Origin: Flavobacterium sp. LC2016-13
GTDB taxonomy: Bacteria; Bacteroidota; Bacteroidia; Flavobacteriales; Flavobacteriaceae
Reading direction: 5' to 3'
DNA length: 44,784 bases
NCBI RefSeq assembly: GCF_009707955.1
Contig: NZ_WMDQ01000022.1
Span: forward strand, 1 to 44,784
The position numbers and the translations under genes are program-made. Each line of letters begins with the position of its first letter. Position 1 is the first letter of the stretch. This document shows positions 26,559 through 35,016 of this stretch, piece by piece. The notes beneath the pieces were generated by a model. That model ran no database searches. It was not told where the DNA came from and worked only from the letters and a program-made list of their open reading frames with translations.

Positions 26559-28331
26559 TTATATCACTCCCATTTTCTGCATCAAAAAAGTAGCACTTTT
26601 ATTTTGGCAGATTCCATTGCGGAGTTTATAATCAAAATGAAGTTCGTTATTTTTAATTTCGACTTCAAAACATTGATTGGTTAGAATATCAGGATAATCA
26701 TTTGTTGTCAGACATACTTCTATATCATGTGTTGCAATGGCTCCAATTGCTTTTTTTGCAATAATCTTTTTAACAACTTCAATAGTTCCGTTTCGTTTAT
26801 CATCAGAGTTCGTTCCTCTTAAAATTTCATCTAATAATACAAATGCAGGTTTATCTTCCAAGGCATCCATAATTTGTTTTAAGCGTTTAATTTCAGCAAA
26901 AAAGTACGATTCACTATCAGCTAAAGAATCAGACAAATGCATTGAAACTAAAACTGGCAATGGATGAATGTTAGCTCTTGAAGCACAGACAACAGAACCA
27001 ATTCCGCCTAAAACCATATTTACACCCAAACTTCTTAAAAATGTGCTTTTTCCGGACATATTTGAACCCGTCAAAATCATAAACGATTCGGGATAAAAAG
27101 CAGTATTATTCCCTATTCTGGTTGCCGGATTTAATAATGGATGGCTCAAATCTTTAAAACCAATTTTATATTCAGAATTAATTTCAGGAAAAACAAAATC
27201 AGGATTATTATATGCCAGATTAGCGAAACTATTCAAAGCTTCAAATTCACCAATAATGTTAATCCAATTTTCGAGTTCTTCAGAATAACTTTCTTTCCAT
27301 TTTAGCAGTGCTTTTAAAACATGAAGATTAAATAAAAATGTTCCGTTAAATACAATTGCCGTAACAAAATTGCTAATCGTATCCATTCGGGAAAACAATT
27401 CTGAAAGCTGTTTTAAATGCGAACTTGCCGATGCATTTTTAAAAACAAGCTGCTTTTGCAGATCAATTAGTTTTTTTGACTGAAAATTTTCAGTTTCTAT
27501 CTTCTTTACTAATAAACTATATTGTTTAATGATTTTATCAATATTATCCGCTTTGGCTATTTCAGATTGAATTCGCTTTAATGATCTTCCCAATACAATC
27601 ATATTTGCAATAAAAACATAGGTAAGATATGATAATATTATTGTTTTTGAAGTTATAAAATAAGCCGTTAATAAGCCAAAAAACAATGTTGGCAAAACAA
27701 TTGACAGTGCAATTAAAACTTTAGGTAATGAATTATTTCTAAATGATTTCCAATAAATTAATGAATCATAAGAATTCTTTGTGTCATTACTGACAGTTGC
27801 CAGCGCAAGGAAATCTTGTCTCCAATCAATTTTAGTCTTTAATTCATTTATTGCTTCCTGGTTTTCTAAAATAATTTTATTTGGAAATTGTGTCAATAAA
27901 TGGTTTGCTAATGTTTTTTTTCCAATAAAAGTAGCGGTTCTATTTAAATTTTGAAACAAAGAATGATCTCCAAAAATATCTAAATCATAAGCATACGGAT
28001 GATGAAAATCGTTAAATTCAACTCCATTCTCAAACGGAAGTTTTTCTCTTTTAAGAAATGAAATTTCATTTTCATTAATCTTTAAAAGTGCAGTAGTAAT
28101 TTGTTTTTGAAAAGATAAACGCGAATGAATCCGCATTAAAAAAATAAAACCAACAAAAGATAGAAAAGCAAAAACCACGTAAAGAATTTCATTTGTTTTG
28201 ATATAATAAAACAGCAAAAACAAACAAAGAAAAACACTTAATAAACGTAGAATACTTATACTGTTGTACCTTTTATTGATTTTATTAAAAAGTTCAGAAT
28301 AATGCTCGATTTTATGTTGATATGAATCCAT
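26559..28331 (-). CDS. Membrane-anchored MutS-like ATPase
   Basis: This 590-residue protein carries the C-terminal MutS core (helical lever, about 265-380) and ATPase domain, but lacks the N-terminal mismatch-binding domains. Walker A is GSNMSGKST (422-430), Walker B is LLDE (499-502), and ATHDIEV (H535) is also present. Four hydrophobic segments (about 27-43, 50-66, 203-224 and 229-248) suggest two membrane hairpins. It therefore cannot be a normal repair MutS. Such proteins are common in Bacteroidota, and their role is unknown. It is convergent with the DsbA-like gene. Confidence 0.85.
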   Translation of the reverse strand: MDSYQHKIEHYSELFNKINKRYNSISILRLLSVFLCLFLLFYYIKTNEILYVVFAFLSFVGFIFLMRIHSRLSFQKQITTALLKINENEISFLKREKLPFENGVEFNDFHHPYAYDLDIFGDHSLFQNLNRTATFIGKKTLANHLLTQFPNKIILENQEAINELKTKIDWRQDFLALATVSNDTKNSYDSLIYWKSFRNNSLPKVLIALSIVLPTLFFGLLTAYFITSKTIILSYLTYVFIANMIVLGRSLKRIQSEIAKADNIDKIIKQYSLLVKKIETENFQSKKLIDLQKQLVFKNASASSHLKQLSELFSRMDTISNFVTAIVFNGTFLFNLHVLKALLKWKESYSEELENWINIIGEFEALNSFANLAYNNPDFVFPEINSEYKIGFKDLSHPLLNPATRIGNNTAFYPESFMILTGSNMSGKSTFLRSLGVNMVLGGIGSVVCASRANIHPLPVLVSMHLSDSLADSESYFFAEIKRLKQIMDALEDKPAFVLLDEILRGTNSDDKRNGTIEVVKKIIAKKAIGAIATHDIEVCLTTNDYPDILTNQCFEVEIKNNELHFDYKLRNGICQNKSATFLMQKMGVI

Positions 28332-28400
28332 TATATTGATTTGATGAAATACAAATATAGGTTTTGAATCATAAAATCAATATTAAAAAAAGACTGAATT

Positions 28401-29234
28401 TTAGTTCTCGTGCATAACTAAAACAGGCACAGAAACTTGCTTCGCTATTTTTTGAGTAAATCCTGAATCAAAAAGGCTTTCAAAAAAAGATCTTTTATGC
28501 GTTATAGTAGTAAGAATGTCTATGTCTTTATACAGAATAAAGTCAAGAATAGTTTCTTTTACATTATCACTGGGAAGTACAGAAAACTCTACATTTTCAT
28601 TAGCAAATTCTACCTCCCATTCTTTAATAGTAATATCGGCAACATCAGAATTTGAAGTTTTAACATACAGACTTTTTACTTTAGCACCCGTTTTTTGGGC
28701 TATTTTTAAAACTTTACGCAGTTCTTTTTTATCTTTTTCGCGATAACGCGTTGTAAATCCTATAACTTTTATTTTTTTGCATTTCGCATCAATAGGAACA
28801 CATAAAACAGGAACTTCAACTCCTGAAATTACTGAATTAGTATTAGAGCCCAGGAAAAATTTTGTCCAGTCAGAAACGCCCGTTGTTCCCATAATTACAA
28901 AATCTATTTTATCTTCCTGAACGGCATTTTTTAAATTATAAATTAAATCTCCATCCATTAAACGATGTTTAATCACAATATCATCTAATTTGCGTTCGGT
29001 TGCTATGGCTCTTAGTTTTGGAATTTCATCTTTAAACACTTCAAATTTAGCTAATTCTATTGAACTGTAAATGGATGCATAATTCTCCGGAAAAAATTGA
29101 CTGTCATAAACCGGAATTTCAAAAGTATGTAACAAAATAAGTTCGGCATTAACAATTTTAGCAAATTCTAAAGCATGTACAAAAGCATTTGTTGCAGCTT
29201 CAGAAAAGTCGGTGGGTACTAATATCTTTTTCAT
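28401..29234 (-). CDS. Tandem universal stress protein
   Basis: This 277-residue cytoplasmic protein has two Usp domains (about 1-145 and 150-277). Domain 1 keeps the ATP-binding pattern GTTGVSDWTKFFLGSNT, in the form GxxGx9GS. In domain 2 the equivalent place reads THKRSFFESLFDSGF and lacks these glycines, so only domain 1 probably binds nucleotide. Usp proteins help survival under starvation, redox or oxygen stress. A TAAATTTG -7 box (29263-29270) and a TGAT-AATT-ATCA palindrome (29293-29306) lie upstream. Confidence 0.9.
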   Translation of the reverse strand: MKKILVPTDFSEAATNAFVHALEFAKIVNAELILLHTFEIPVYDSQFFPENYASIYSSIELAKFEVFKDEIPKLRAIATERKLDDIVIKHRLMDGDLIYNLKNAVQEDKIDFVIMGTTGVSDWTKFFLGSNTNSVISGVEVPVLCVPIDAKCKKIKVIGFTTRYREKDKKELRKVLKIAQKTGAKVKSLYVKTSNSDVADITIKEWEVEFANENVEFSVLPSDNVKETILDFILYKDIDILTTITHKRSFFESLFDSGFTQKIAKQVSVPVLVMHEN

Positions 29235-29262
29235 TTTGTTTCAGATTATAAAGTTATTCTCT

Positions 29263-29306
29263 CAAATTTAATCATTCTAAAAATAAAATACTCTGATAAT
29301 TATCAG
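29263..29306 (-). promoter_or_regulatory. USP promoter box with an FNR/CRP-like palindrome
   Basis: On the minus strand TAAATTTG (29263-29270) is a good -7 box. The 14-nt perfect palindrome CTGATAATTATCAG (29293-29306) sits where a -33 element would be, and no TTG is present there. Its TGATnnnnATCA core matches the half-site layout of FNR/CRP-family sites. The regulator is inferred, not shown. Confidence 0.5.
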
Positions 29307-29406
29307 TAATTTAACATTTAATTTTTCGGCTTATAAATGAGCATTTATCTTCTAAAATCCTCCTTTTCCAATCAACTTCGGTTTCAAAACTTTATACCTT
29401 TTTTTA

Positions 29407-29414
29407 TACCTTTG
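29407..29414 (+). promoter_or_regulatory. -7 box just before mnmE (possible leaderless start)
   Basis: TACCTTTG (29407-29414) ends four bases before the mnmE ATG (29419). Transcription from it would begin at or next to the start codon. No TTG is seen at the usual -33 spacing, so this is tentative. Confidence 0.4.
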
Positions 29415-29418
29415 CACC

Positions 29419-30819
29419 ATGATAAATCAAGATTCTATAGTTGCATTGGCAACACCTTCAGGAGCCGGAGCTATTGCCATAATCCGAATTTCAGGTTCTG
29501 AAGCAATTACTATCGGAAATTCGGTTTTTAAATCCATTAAAAACAAAGATTTAACCAAACAAAAAACACATACTTTGCATTTGGGACATATTGTTGACGA
29601 ATCAAAAACTCTTGATGAAGTTTTAGTTTCTGTTTTTAAAGGGCCAAACTCTTATACAGGTGAAAATACTATTGAGATATCTTGTCACGGATCAACTTAT
29701 ATTCAACAGCAGATTATTCAGTTATTATTGAGAAAAGGATGCCGTATGGCTGATGCAGGAGAATTTACGCTTCGAGCATTTTTAAACGGAAAACTGGATT
29801 TATCGCAAGCAGAAGCAGTTGCTGATTTGATTTCGTCTGATAATGAAGCTTCACATCAAATTGCAATGCAACAAATGCGTGGCGGTTTTAGTAATGAAAT
29901 AGCCAAATTACGCGAAGAACTTTTGAATTTTGCATCTTTGATTGAATTAGAACTTGACTTTGCTGAAGAAGATGTAGAATTTGCTGACAGAACTCAATTT
30001 CATGAATTATTAAACAGGATTGAGTTTGTATTAAAACGTTTAATCGATTCTTTTGCCGTTGGAAATGTTATTAAAAACGGAATTCCTGTTGCAATTGTTG
30101 GCGAACCAAATGTTGGGAAATCGACTTTATTGAATGCTTTATTAAATGAAGAACGCGCCATAGTTTCTGACATTGCAGGAACAACCAGAGATACGATTGA
30201 AGATGAATTGGTTATTGGCGGGATCGGTTTTAGGTTTATTGATACAGCTGGAATTCGTGAAACTAAAGATGTTGTAGAAAGCATTGGAATCAAAAAAACT
30301 TTCGAAAAAATAGAACAGGCACAGGTTGTAATATATTTGTTTGATGGTTTAAAGTTTCAGGTTTCAAGTTCTGAGTTTGTTTCTGAAATTGAACAAATCA
30401 AGAATAAATATCCGTTAAAACCTTTAGTAATTGTAGTCAATAAAAAAGATATATTATCTGCTGATGAAGTTTCAAACATTACAACTAAGCTTGAAAATTT
30501 AAATGCTAAACTTCTATTAATTTCTGCTAAAGAAAAAATTGGTGTTGATGATTTAAAGAATGAATTGCTTTCTTTTGTAAATACTGGTGCTCTTCGTAAT
30601 AATGAAACAATTGTTACAAATACAAGACATTACGATTCTTTACTAAAAGCTTTGGATGAAATACAAAAAGTAAAATTTGGTCTAGAAACAAATCTTTCAA
30701 GCGATTTGATTGCACTGGATATTCGTGAGGCTTTATATCAATTTGGACTTATTACAGGTCAGGTTTCTAATGATGAATTGCTGGGGAATATTTTTGCTAA
30801 TTTCTGTATCGGAAAATAG
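29419..30819 (+). CDS. mnmE: tRNA U34 carboxymethylaminomethyl-synthesis GTPase MnmE
   Basis: This 466-residue protein with MnmG modifies the wobble uridine (cmnm5U34) of several tRNAs, using a folate-derived C1 unit. The N-terminal folate-binding domain starts SIVALATPSGAGAIAIIRISG. The inserted G domain has G1 GEPNVGKST (228-236), G3 DTAGIRET and G4 NKKD. The C-terminal C-I-G-K tetrapeptide (C463) that is essential in the family is present. Length and motifs are normal. The gene is divergent from the universal stress protein gene and is followed by a small HTH gene. Confidence 0.97.
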   Translation: MINQDSIVALATPSGAGAIAIIRISGSEAITIGNSVFKSIKNKDLTKQKTHTLHLGHIVDESKTLDEVLVSVFKGPNSYTGENTIEISCHGSTYIQQQIIQLLLRKGCRMADAGEFTLRAFLNGKLDLSQAEAVADLISSDNEASHQIAMQQMRGGFSNEIAKLREELLNFASLIELELDFAEEDVEFADRTQFHELLNRIEFVLKRLIDSFAVGNVIKNGIPVAIVGEPNVGKSTLLNALLNEERAIVSDIAGTTRDTIEDELVIGGIGFRFIDTAGIRETKDVVESIGIKKTFEKIEQAQVVIYLFDGLKFQVSSSEFVSEIEQIKNKYPLKPLVIVVNKKDILSADEVSNITTKLENLNAKLLLISAKEKIGVDDLKNELLSFVNTGALRNNETIVTNTRHYDSLLKALDEIQKVKFGLETNLSSDLIALDIREALYQFGLITGQVSNDELLGNIFANFCIGK

Positions 30820-30930
30820 CCGGGCAACTTTACTGAGAACAATTCGAAGAGATATTTTTTTATCTTTGAAATTCAGGATTTTTAACCCAAATGGCTTTAT
30901 CTTTGAGCCTTCAGAAAATTGATATTCATT

Positions 30931-31341
30931 ATGGAACAGAAAATACATCAGGGAAGAAACGTAAAACGCTTCAGAGAAATGCTTGGCATCAAACAAGAAG
31001 CATTGGCTTTTGATCTGGGAAATGACTGGAATCAAAAGAAAATTTCTATGCTGGAGCAAAAAGATGTAATTGAAGATGATATACTTGATCAAATCTCACA
31101 TGCATTAAAAATTCCTGTGGAAGCTTTTCAAAATTTTGATGAAGAACAAGCGGTAAATATTATATCAAATACATTTTCAGATTTTAAAGATGGAGCCTCT
31201 GCAATTAATATTCATCCTACTTTTAATCCTGTAAAAGAGGTTTTAAAACTACACGAAGAAAAAATTGCGTTATATGAACGAATGCTGAAAGAGAAAGATG
31301 AAATGATGGCAAGGTTTGAAAAATTATTCAAAGACAAATAG
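30931..31341 (+). CDS. Small helix-turn-helix protein
   Basis: This 136-residue protein has an N-terminal XRE-like HTH (about 5-65: NVKRFREMLGIKQEALAFDLG, then KISMLEQ) and a C-terminal coiled-coil-like helix (LKLHEEKIALYERMLKEKDEMMARFEKLF) for dimerisation. It is a type often seen as isolated regulators in Flavobacteria. I chose ATG 30931 rather than the TTG at 30919. Two TATCTTTG boxes (30861-30868 and 30899-30906) lie before it; the second would give a leader of about 18 nt. Targets are unknown. Confidence 0.82.
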   Translation: MEQKIHQGRNVKRFREMLGIKQEALAFDLGNDWNQKKISMLEQKDVIEDDILDQISHALKIPVEAFQNFDEEQAVNIISNTFSDFKDGASAINIHPTFNPVKEVLKLHEEKIALYERMLKEKDEMMARFEKLFKDK

Positions 31342-31367
31342 TCATTGTATATGACATATAATTCCAC

Positions 31368-31392
31368 AAAGAGACTTTCGAGTCTCTTTTTT
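31368..31392 (+). terminator. Terminator of the HTH gene
   Basis: AAAGAGACT (31368-31376), a TTCG loop and AGTCTCTTT (31381-31389) are followed by further T residues. It lies 27 nt after the stop codon. Confidence 0.9.
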
Positions 31393-31655
31393 TATTTTGA
31401 AAGTACGTAGTATAAAATGCTTTTGAAGTATATAGTAAGATACAAATTCATATTGGCCAAAACGATATTGTTCGCGAATCGATCATTTGCCTTAAATCAG
31501 AAGTGAAAATTTCAAATAACGCAGATTCCGAGCTCAAACTTCGAATCCTCTCACATCTATATCTTTTTCATTTTTAATTCGTTCTAAAAGGTTCGATTCC
31601 TGTTCTTCTAAGAAAACGCTATCGAGAAATTTTGATCTTATTTATTTATTAAGGC
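31393..31655. other. Intergenic spacer without a supported gene
   Basis: I see no coding frame or folded RNA I can defend here. Two fragments resemble tRNA T-loops (cttcgaatcctctc near 31538 and ggttcgattcctg near 31590), but no acceptor, D or anticodon stems accompany them. Confidence 0.4.
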
Positions 31656-31657
31656 AT

Positions 31658-31690
31658 AAAAAAACACCTGCCAAAGGCAGATGTTTTTTT
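31658..31690 (-). terminator. Terminator of the cold-shock gene
   Basis: On the minus strand CTGCC (31680-31676) and GGCAG pair within a longer A/T-rich stem (AACATCTGCC with GGCAGGTGTT, one mismatch), followed by seven T residues. It lies about 18 nt past the stop codon. Confidence 0.8.
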
Positions 31691-31708
31691 TATATTGTCT
31701 CTCGAATG

Positions 31709-31900
31709 TTAAGCTACAACAACGTTTACTGCATTAGGACCTTTCTTTCCTTCTGCAACATCATAACGTACTTCATCGTTCTCACGAATATTTTCTGTCA
31801 AACCTGAAACGTGAACAAAGATTTCACTCCCGCCATTTTTCGGTGTTATAAATCCAAACCCTTTTTCTTCATTAAAGAACTTTACTGTACCTTCTTGCAT
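31709..31900 (-). CDS. Cold-shock domain protein (CspA family)
   Basis: This 63-residue single-domain RNA/DNA-binding protein has RNP1 KGFGFI (13-18) and RNP2 IFVHVS (27-32). The family binds single-stranded nucleic acid and melts RNA structures. Length is close to the usual 65-70. A minus-strand TACATTTG box (31923-31930) lies about 25 nt upstream with a TTG at 31946-31948, a 15-nt spacing that is a little short. If that promoter is used, the leader is short, unlike the long thermosensing leader of E. coli cspA. Confidence 0.93.
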   Translation of the reverse strand: MQEGTVKFFNEEKGFGFITPKNGGSEIFVHVSGLTENIRENDEVRYDVAEGKKGPNAVNVVVA

Positions 31901-32130
31901 CTTATTAATTATTTGTTGAGCGCAAATGTAGTTTAATTATTAATACAATACTGAAAAAGAAGTACTTGTGGCTAAAAATAACTTAATATACAATTCAAAA
32001 AAGAGAGATTAATATTAATTGCTCTTTAAAATTTTATCACCTTTTCTGTATTGGAAAGTAATTAACTAAGATATTTTAGAATTAACTTCTTCAAAAAAAA
32101 TGATATTAAATTTACTTATTTACTATCTAA

Positions 32131-33624
32131 TCAAACTTTTACATGTTTTTTATCAACAATGAAAACTTGATTTGATAACAGAAATGCAAGTATTTTTTTT
32201 GATTTTTCTATTGTCATAAATTTACTCAAATGCTCTAGAGCATCTGAAACTGCTTTACCATTCATATTTTTAAAAAACGGGAATAACTCTACCTGATCCA
32301 GATAAACTAAAGGTCGTTCTAAATTAGGATGAATTAATGCCTGTTTTAATTCTATTAAATCATTATTAATAGCATAAGTCGCTTTGAAAGCAACATTAGG
32401 AGACATAATCATTTCCTCATTCCAAAGTTTATGCAAAATAAAATCAACATAAATTGGCTCTGTTTGCTTATTTTCAAATTTTGATTTTTCTTTATTAAAT
32501 TCCTTTTCTAATCTAAGTGTAAAATCGGTTTTGTTTTTTGAAATATCAAATTGAAAACTGGCTCTTTTCATCCAGAATTCTTTTTTTTCGCAATAAGCCC
32601 AGGCATTACGGTAATAATCAGCAGTCCAGTCTGCATGATTTACAACTGACTCTATTAATTTTTCTTCGTAGAAATCTTTTGGATACTGTGAATCCTGATC
32701 TTTCAAATAGGTATTAATTGCAATGACAACTTGCAAAGAAAAACGCATTGCTTTTTCTACACCAGTAGAAGATAAAGGATCTAATGTAAAAGCGGCTTCT
32801 CCAATTTTTATAAACTGATTATTCCACGGGGTTTGATTAACAAACGAAGTAACTGAACAAGTTTCTACCAAACCAGACTTTATTTTTTCTACAAGTGGAA
32901 AAAACAATTTTGTTTTATTGACTAAATCTAAAAGATGTGATTCACTATTTTTTTTTAATGAAATTGTATCTGTAAAAGCCATAATGCGATAGCGGTTTCC
33001 GCTGACTGGAGATCCCCATAACCAGCCATCATTAACAGCTTCAATAAATGCTTCATTAAAAACAGAATTACTTTCTATATGAGTCCAGACTGCAATAGCC
33101 GACGGCGCTATTGGGACTCTTTCTTTTAAAAGTGTCCCTTTGCGCCCACGTGCATCTAATACTATTTTTGACTTAATTTTAATTTCAAACGTTTCATTTA
33201 TGATGTCTAATACCCATCCGTTTTCAGAACTTACGGAATGCTTTAATTTTCCGGGCTGTATTAAATATAATCCTTTAGAAACTGTGAATTTTAGTAATTC
33301 CTGATCGAGTTTACTTCTGTCTACAATTATCCCGCCTTTATCCTGACCCTGACGATCGTAGATATATGCTGCATCTTCCCAAATAACCCTGGCTGAAATA
33401 TTTTTTAAGTACATGGAATCTTCAAGTAAATGACCTGCATTTAAATATTCGAAAATATTATAGATTCCGGGAGAAAGTGATTCTCCTATTTGCGATCTGG
33501 GAAATTGTTCCTGTTCGAGCATTCCAACGGAATAGCCCATATCCAATAAACGTATCGCTGCACATAATCCTGCAGGGCCTGCACCAAGGATAAATACATC
33601 AAAAATTTCGGGCAGCGTTTTCAT
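32131..33624 (-). CDS. LodB/QhpG-like FAD-dependent maturation enzyme
   Basis: This 497-residue flavoprotein has an N-terminal FAD-binding fold (VFILGAGPAG, 11-19), then FPRSQIGESL (42-51), a conserved motif of the halogenase/geranylgeranyl-reductase-like monooxygenases. Near the middle IGEAAFTLDPLSSTGVEKAM replaces the common GDA..DPxxG. LodB-type and QhpG-type proteins are needed to oxygenate the Trp that becomes cysteine tryptophylquinone. It is the last gene of the cluster, 6 nt downstream of the radical SAM gene. The annotated-looking TTG at 33630 is less likely than ATG 33624. A tryptophan halogenase is the alternative; the KxWxxWxIP halogenase motif is not visible, and the context favours the LodB role. 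Confidence 0.82.
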   Translation of the reverse strand: MKTLPEIFDVFILGAGPAGLCAAIRLLDMGYSVGMLEQEQFPRSQIGESLSPGIYNIFEYLNAGHLLEDSMYLKNISARVIWEDAAYIYDRQGQDKGGIIVDRSKLDQELLKFTVSKGLYLIQPGKLKHSVSSENGWVLDIINETFEIKIKSKIVLDARGRKGTLLKERVPIAPSAIAVWTHIESNSVFNEAFIEAVNDGWLWGSPVSGNRYRIMAFTDTISLKKNSESHLLDLVNKTKLFFPLVEKIKSGLVETCSVTSFVNQTPWNNQFIKIGEAAFTLDPLSSTGVEKAMRFSLQVVIAINTYLKDQDSQYPKDFYEEKLIESVVNHADWTADYYRNAWAYCEKKEFWMKRASFQFDISKNKTDFTLRLEKEFNKEKSKFENKQTEPIYVDFILHKLWNEEMIMSPNVAFKATYAINNDLIELKQALIHPNLERPLVYLDQVELFPFFKNMNGKAVSDALEHLSKFMTIEKSKKILAFLLSNQVFIVDKKHVKV

Positions 33625-33630
33625 TGGCAA

Positions 33631-35016
33631 TTAATTATTCCAGTTGGGTTTTAATCTTGATAATCTTTCATTCGCTTGTATGGTATAAAAGAGCCATGAT
33701 CTTATATAATCACAGGCTGGCCTTCCTTTTTCAATTACTTCATGATGGCATCCACCTCCGCAAAGATAACGAGCCCAGCATTGTGAGCATGGATCTTGTG
33801 TGTTTACATGTCTGGAAGCAAGCCAGTTGTTTTGCAGATCAGCTTCTACTCCATTTGTTAAATCCCCCATTTTTCCGATATCTTCGTTTACAAAACGGTG
33901 ACAGGCAAATAACTCTTCATCTGCAGATACTCCCATATAACCTGCACCGGCACCACATGGATAAGGCCTGTGGGTTCCTTTGGAAATTTCTTTGAGGGCA
34001 TTTACCATATTCAAAAAAGGATAACGTTTTCCTGCCAGTACATTTTTCTCAAAATTAAGTCCACATGCAATCATATTTTCCAGCATAATGGCTAACTGCT
34101 CTTTGTTCATTTCATTTTGTCCGTTGCTGGATCTTAGTAAAGGCGAAAAGCCCACACCATGAAAACCCATACGAATAAATTCATCCAAAACTGCCGGAAG
34201 ATCGGTGTTTTCTGGAGTTACGGTTACTCTTGCAGACACCTGCATTTTTCTTTGAAGGGATAACAAAGGCTGAATATTTTTTATGATTCTATCGTAACTT
34301 CCCTTTCCTCCCTTCATAGGGCGATTAAGATCATGTTCTTTACCAATTCCATCCAGACTAATGGTTACCGAAAAGCCATATTCTTCAAAAAAAACAGCAT
34401 CACTTTCTGTAACCAGAGTTCCGTTTGTAGTAATGGAATAATTTACCTGTATTTGTTTCTGTTTTGCAATTGTTTCGGCATAAATAGTAGCTTCTCTAAT
34501 TGCTTGTCTGTTCATTAGGGGTTCTCCTCCTAAAAAAGTAAGTTGGGCTCTGCCTCCTTCCGGACAATCTTTTAGTAACAAATCGATAGCTTTAAAAGCA
34601 GTTTCTAAAGACATGTTTTTTGTTGGGCCTCCAAAATCACCCTGATCGGCGTAACAATACGTACATCCCATATTACACTTTTGTGCAATTGCTAATGACA
34701 AAGCATGTAATGGTGGACTTTGCAAGGGCTCATCTGTAATATATTCCGGAGCGTCAAGGCCTAAACGAATTAACTCTTTTTGGAGGCCTTTTTCGTCCTT
34801 TTTATCCATTAAAAAAGCGATTTTTTGTTCTACTTCCTGAGAAATAGTATAAAGCCGACTCCCATTTGGGATAAAAATCTGAGTTAATTGCCCTCCTCTT
34901 ACCAAATGTGCTTTTGCAGAACGCGGTTTAGATTGCGGAACAATCATTTGTGCGAACTTTGCTGCAATCATCGCGTCTTTTTTCTCTTCTGCAAACGTTT
35001 TTATAGCCGCTATCAT
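33631..35016 (-). CDS. QhpD-like radical SAM/SPASM maturase
   Basis: This 461-residue enzyme has a radical SAM cluster motif CNMGCTYC (C114, C118, C121), LTFLGGEP (159-166) and a SPASM domain with C353, C372, C410, C413, C419, C423 and C435 (CSQCWARYLCGGGCHHE). The CWARYLCGGGCH form and the N-terminal 100 residues before the cluster recall QhpD, which forms Cys-to-Asp/Glu thioether links in quinohemoprotein amine dehydrogenase. Sulfatase-maturing enzymes share the same fold. Its start overlaps the LodA-like stop by 4 nt (ATGA), suggesting that it acts on that protein. It is cytoplasmic and should need anoxic or protected conditions for its Fe-S clusters. Confidence 0.85.
   Translation of the reverse strand: MIAAIKTFAEEKKDAMIAAKFAQMIVPQSKPRSAKAHLVRGGQLTQIFIPNGSRLYTISQEVEQKIAFLMDKKDEKGLQKELIRLGLDAPEYITDEPLQSPPLHALSLAIAQKCNMGCTYCYADQGDFGGPTKNMSLETAFKAIDLLLKDCPEGGRAQLTFLGGEPLMNRQAIREATIYAETIAKQKQIQVNYSITTNGTLVTESDAVFFEEYGFSVTISLDGIGKEHDLNRPMKGGKGSYDRIIKNIQPLLSLQRKMQVSARVTVTPENTDLPAVLDEFIRMGFHGVGFSPLLRSSNGQNEMNKEQLAIMLENMIACGLNFEKNVLAGKRYPFLNMVNALKEISKGTHRPYPCGAGAGYMGVSADEELFACHRFVNEDIGKMGDLTNGVEADLQNNWLASRHVNTQDPCSQCWARYLCGGGCHHEVIEKGRPACDYIRSWLFYTIQANERLSRLKPNWNN

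Noticed and set aside
31530..31610. tRNA-like T-loop sequences (ggttcgattcc and cttcgaatcc)
   Set aside because: The expected acceptor, D-arm and anticodon stems cannot be drawn around either one, and stem pairing of the T-arms is incomplete.
32131..33624. Tryptophan halogenase as the main call for the flavoprotein
   Set aside because: The characteristic halogenase WxWxIP motif is not seen, and the gene is coupled to a LodA-like oxidase, where a LodB role is the known arrangement.
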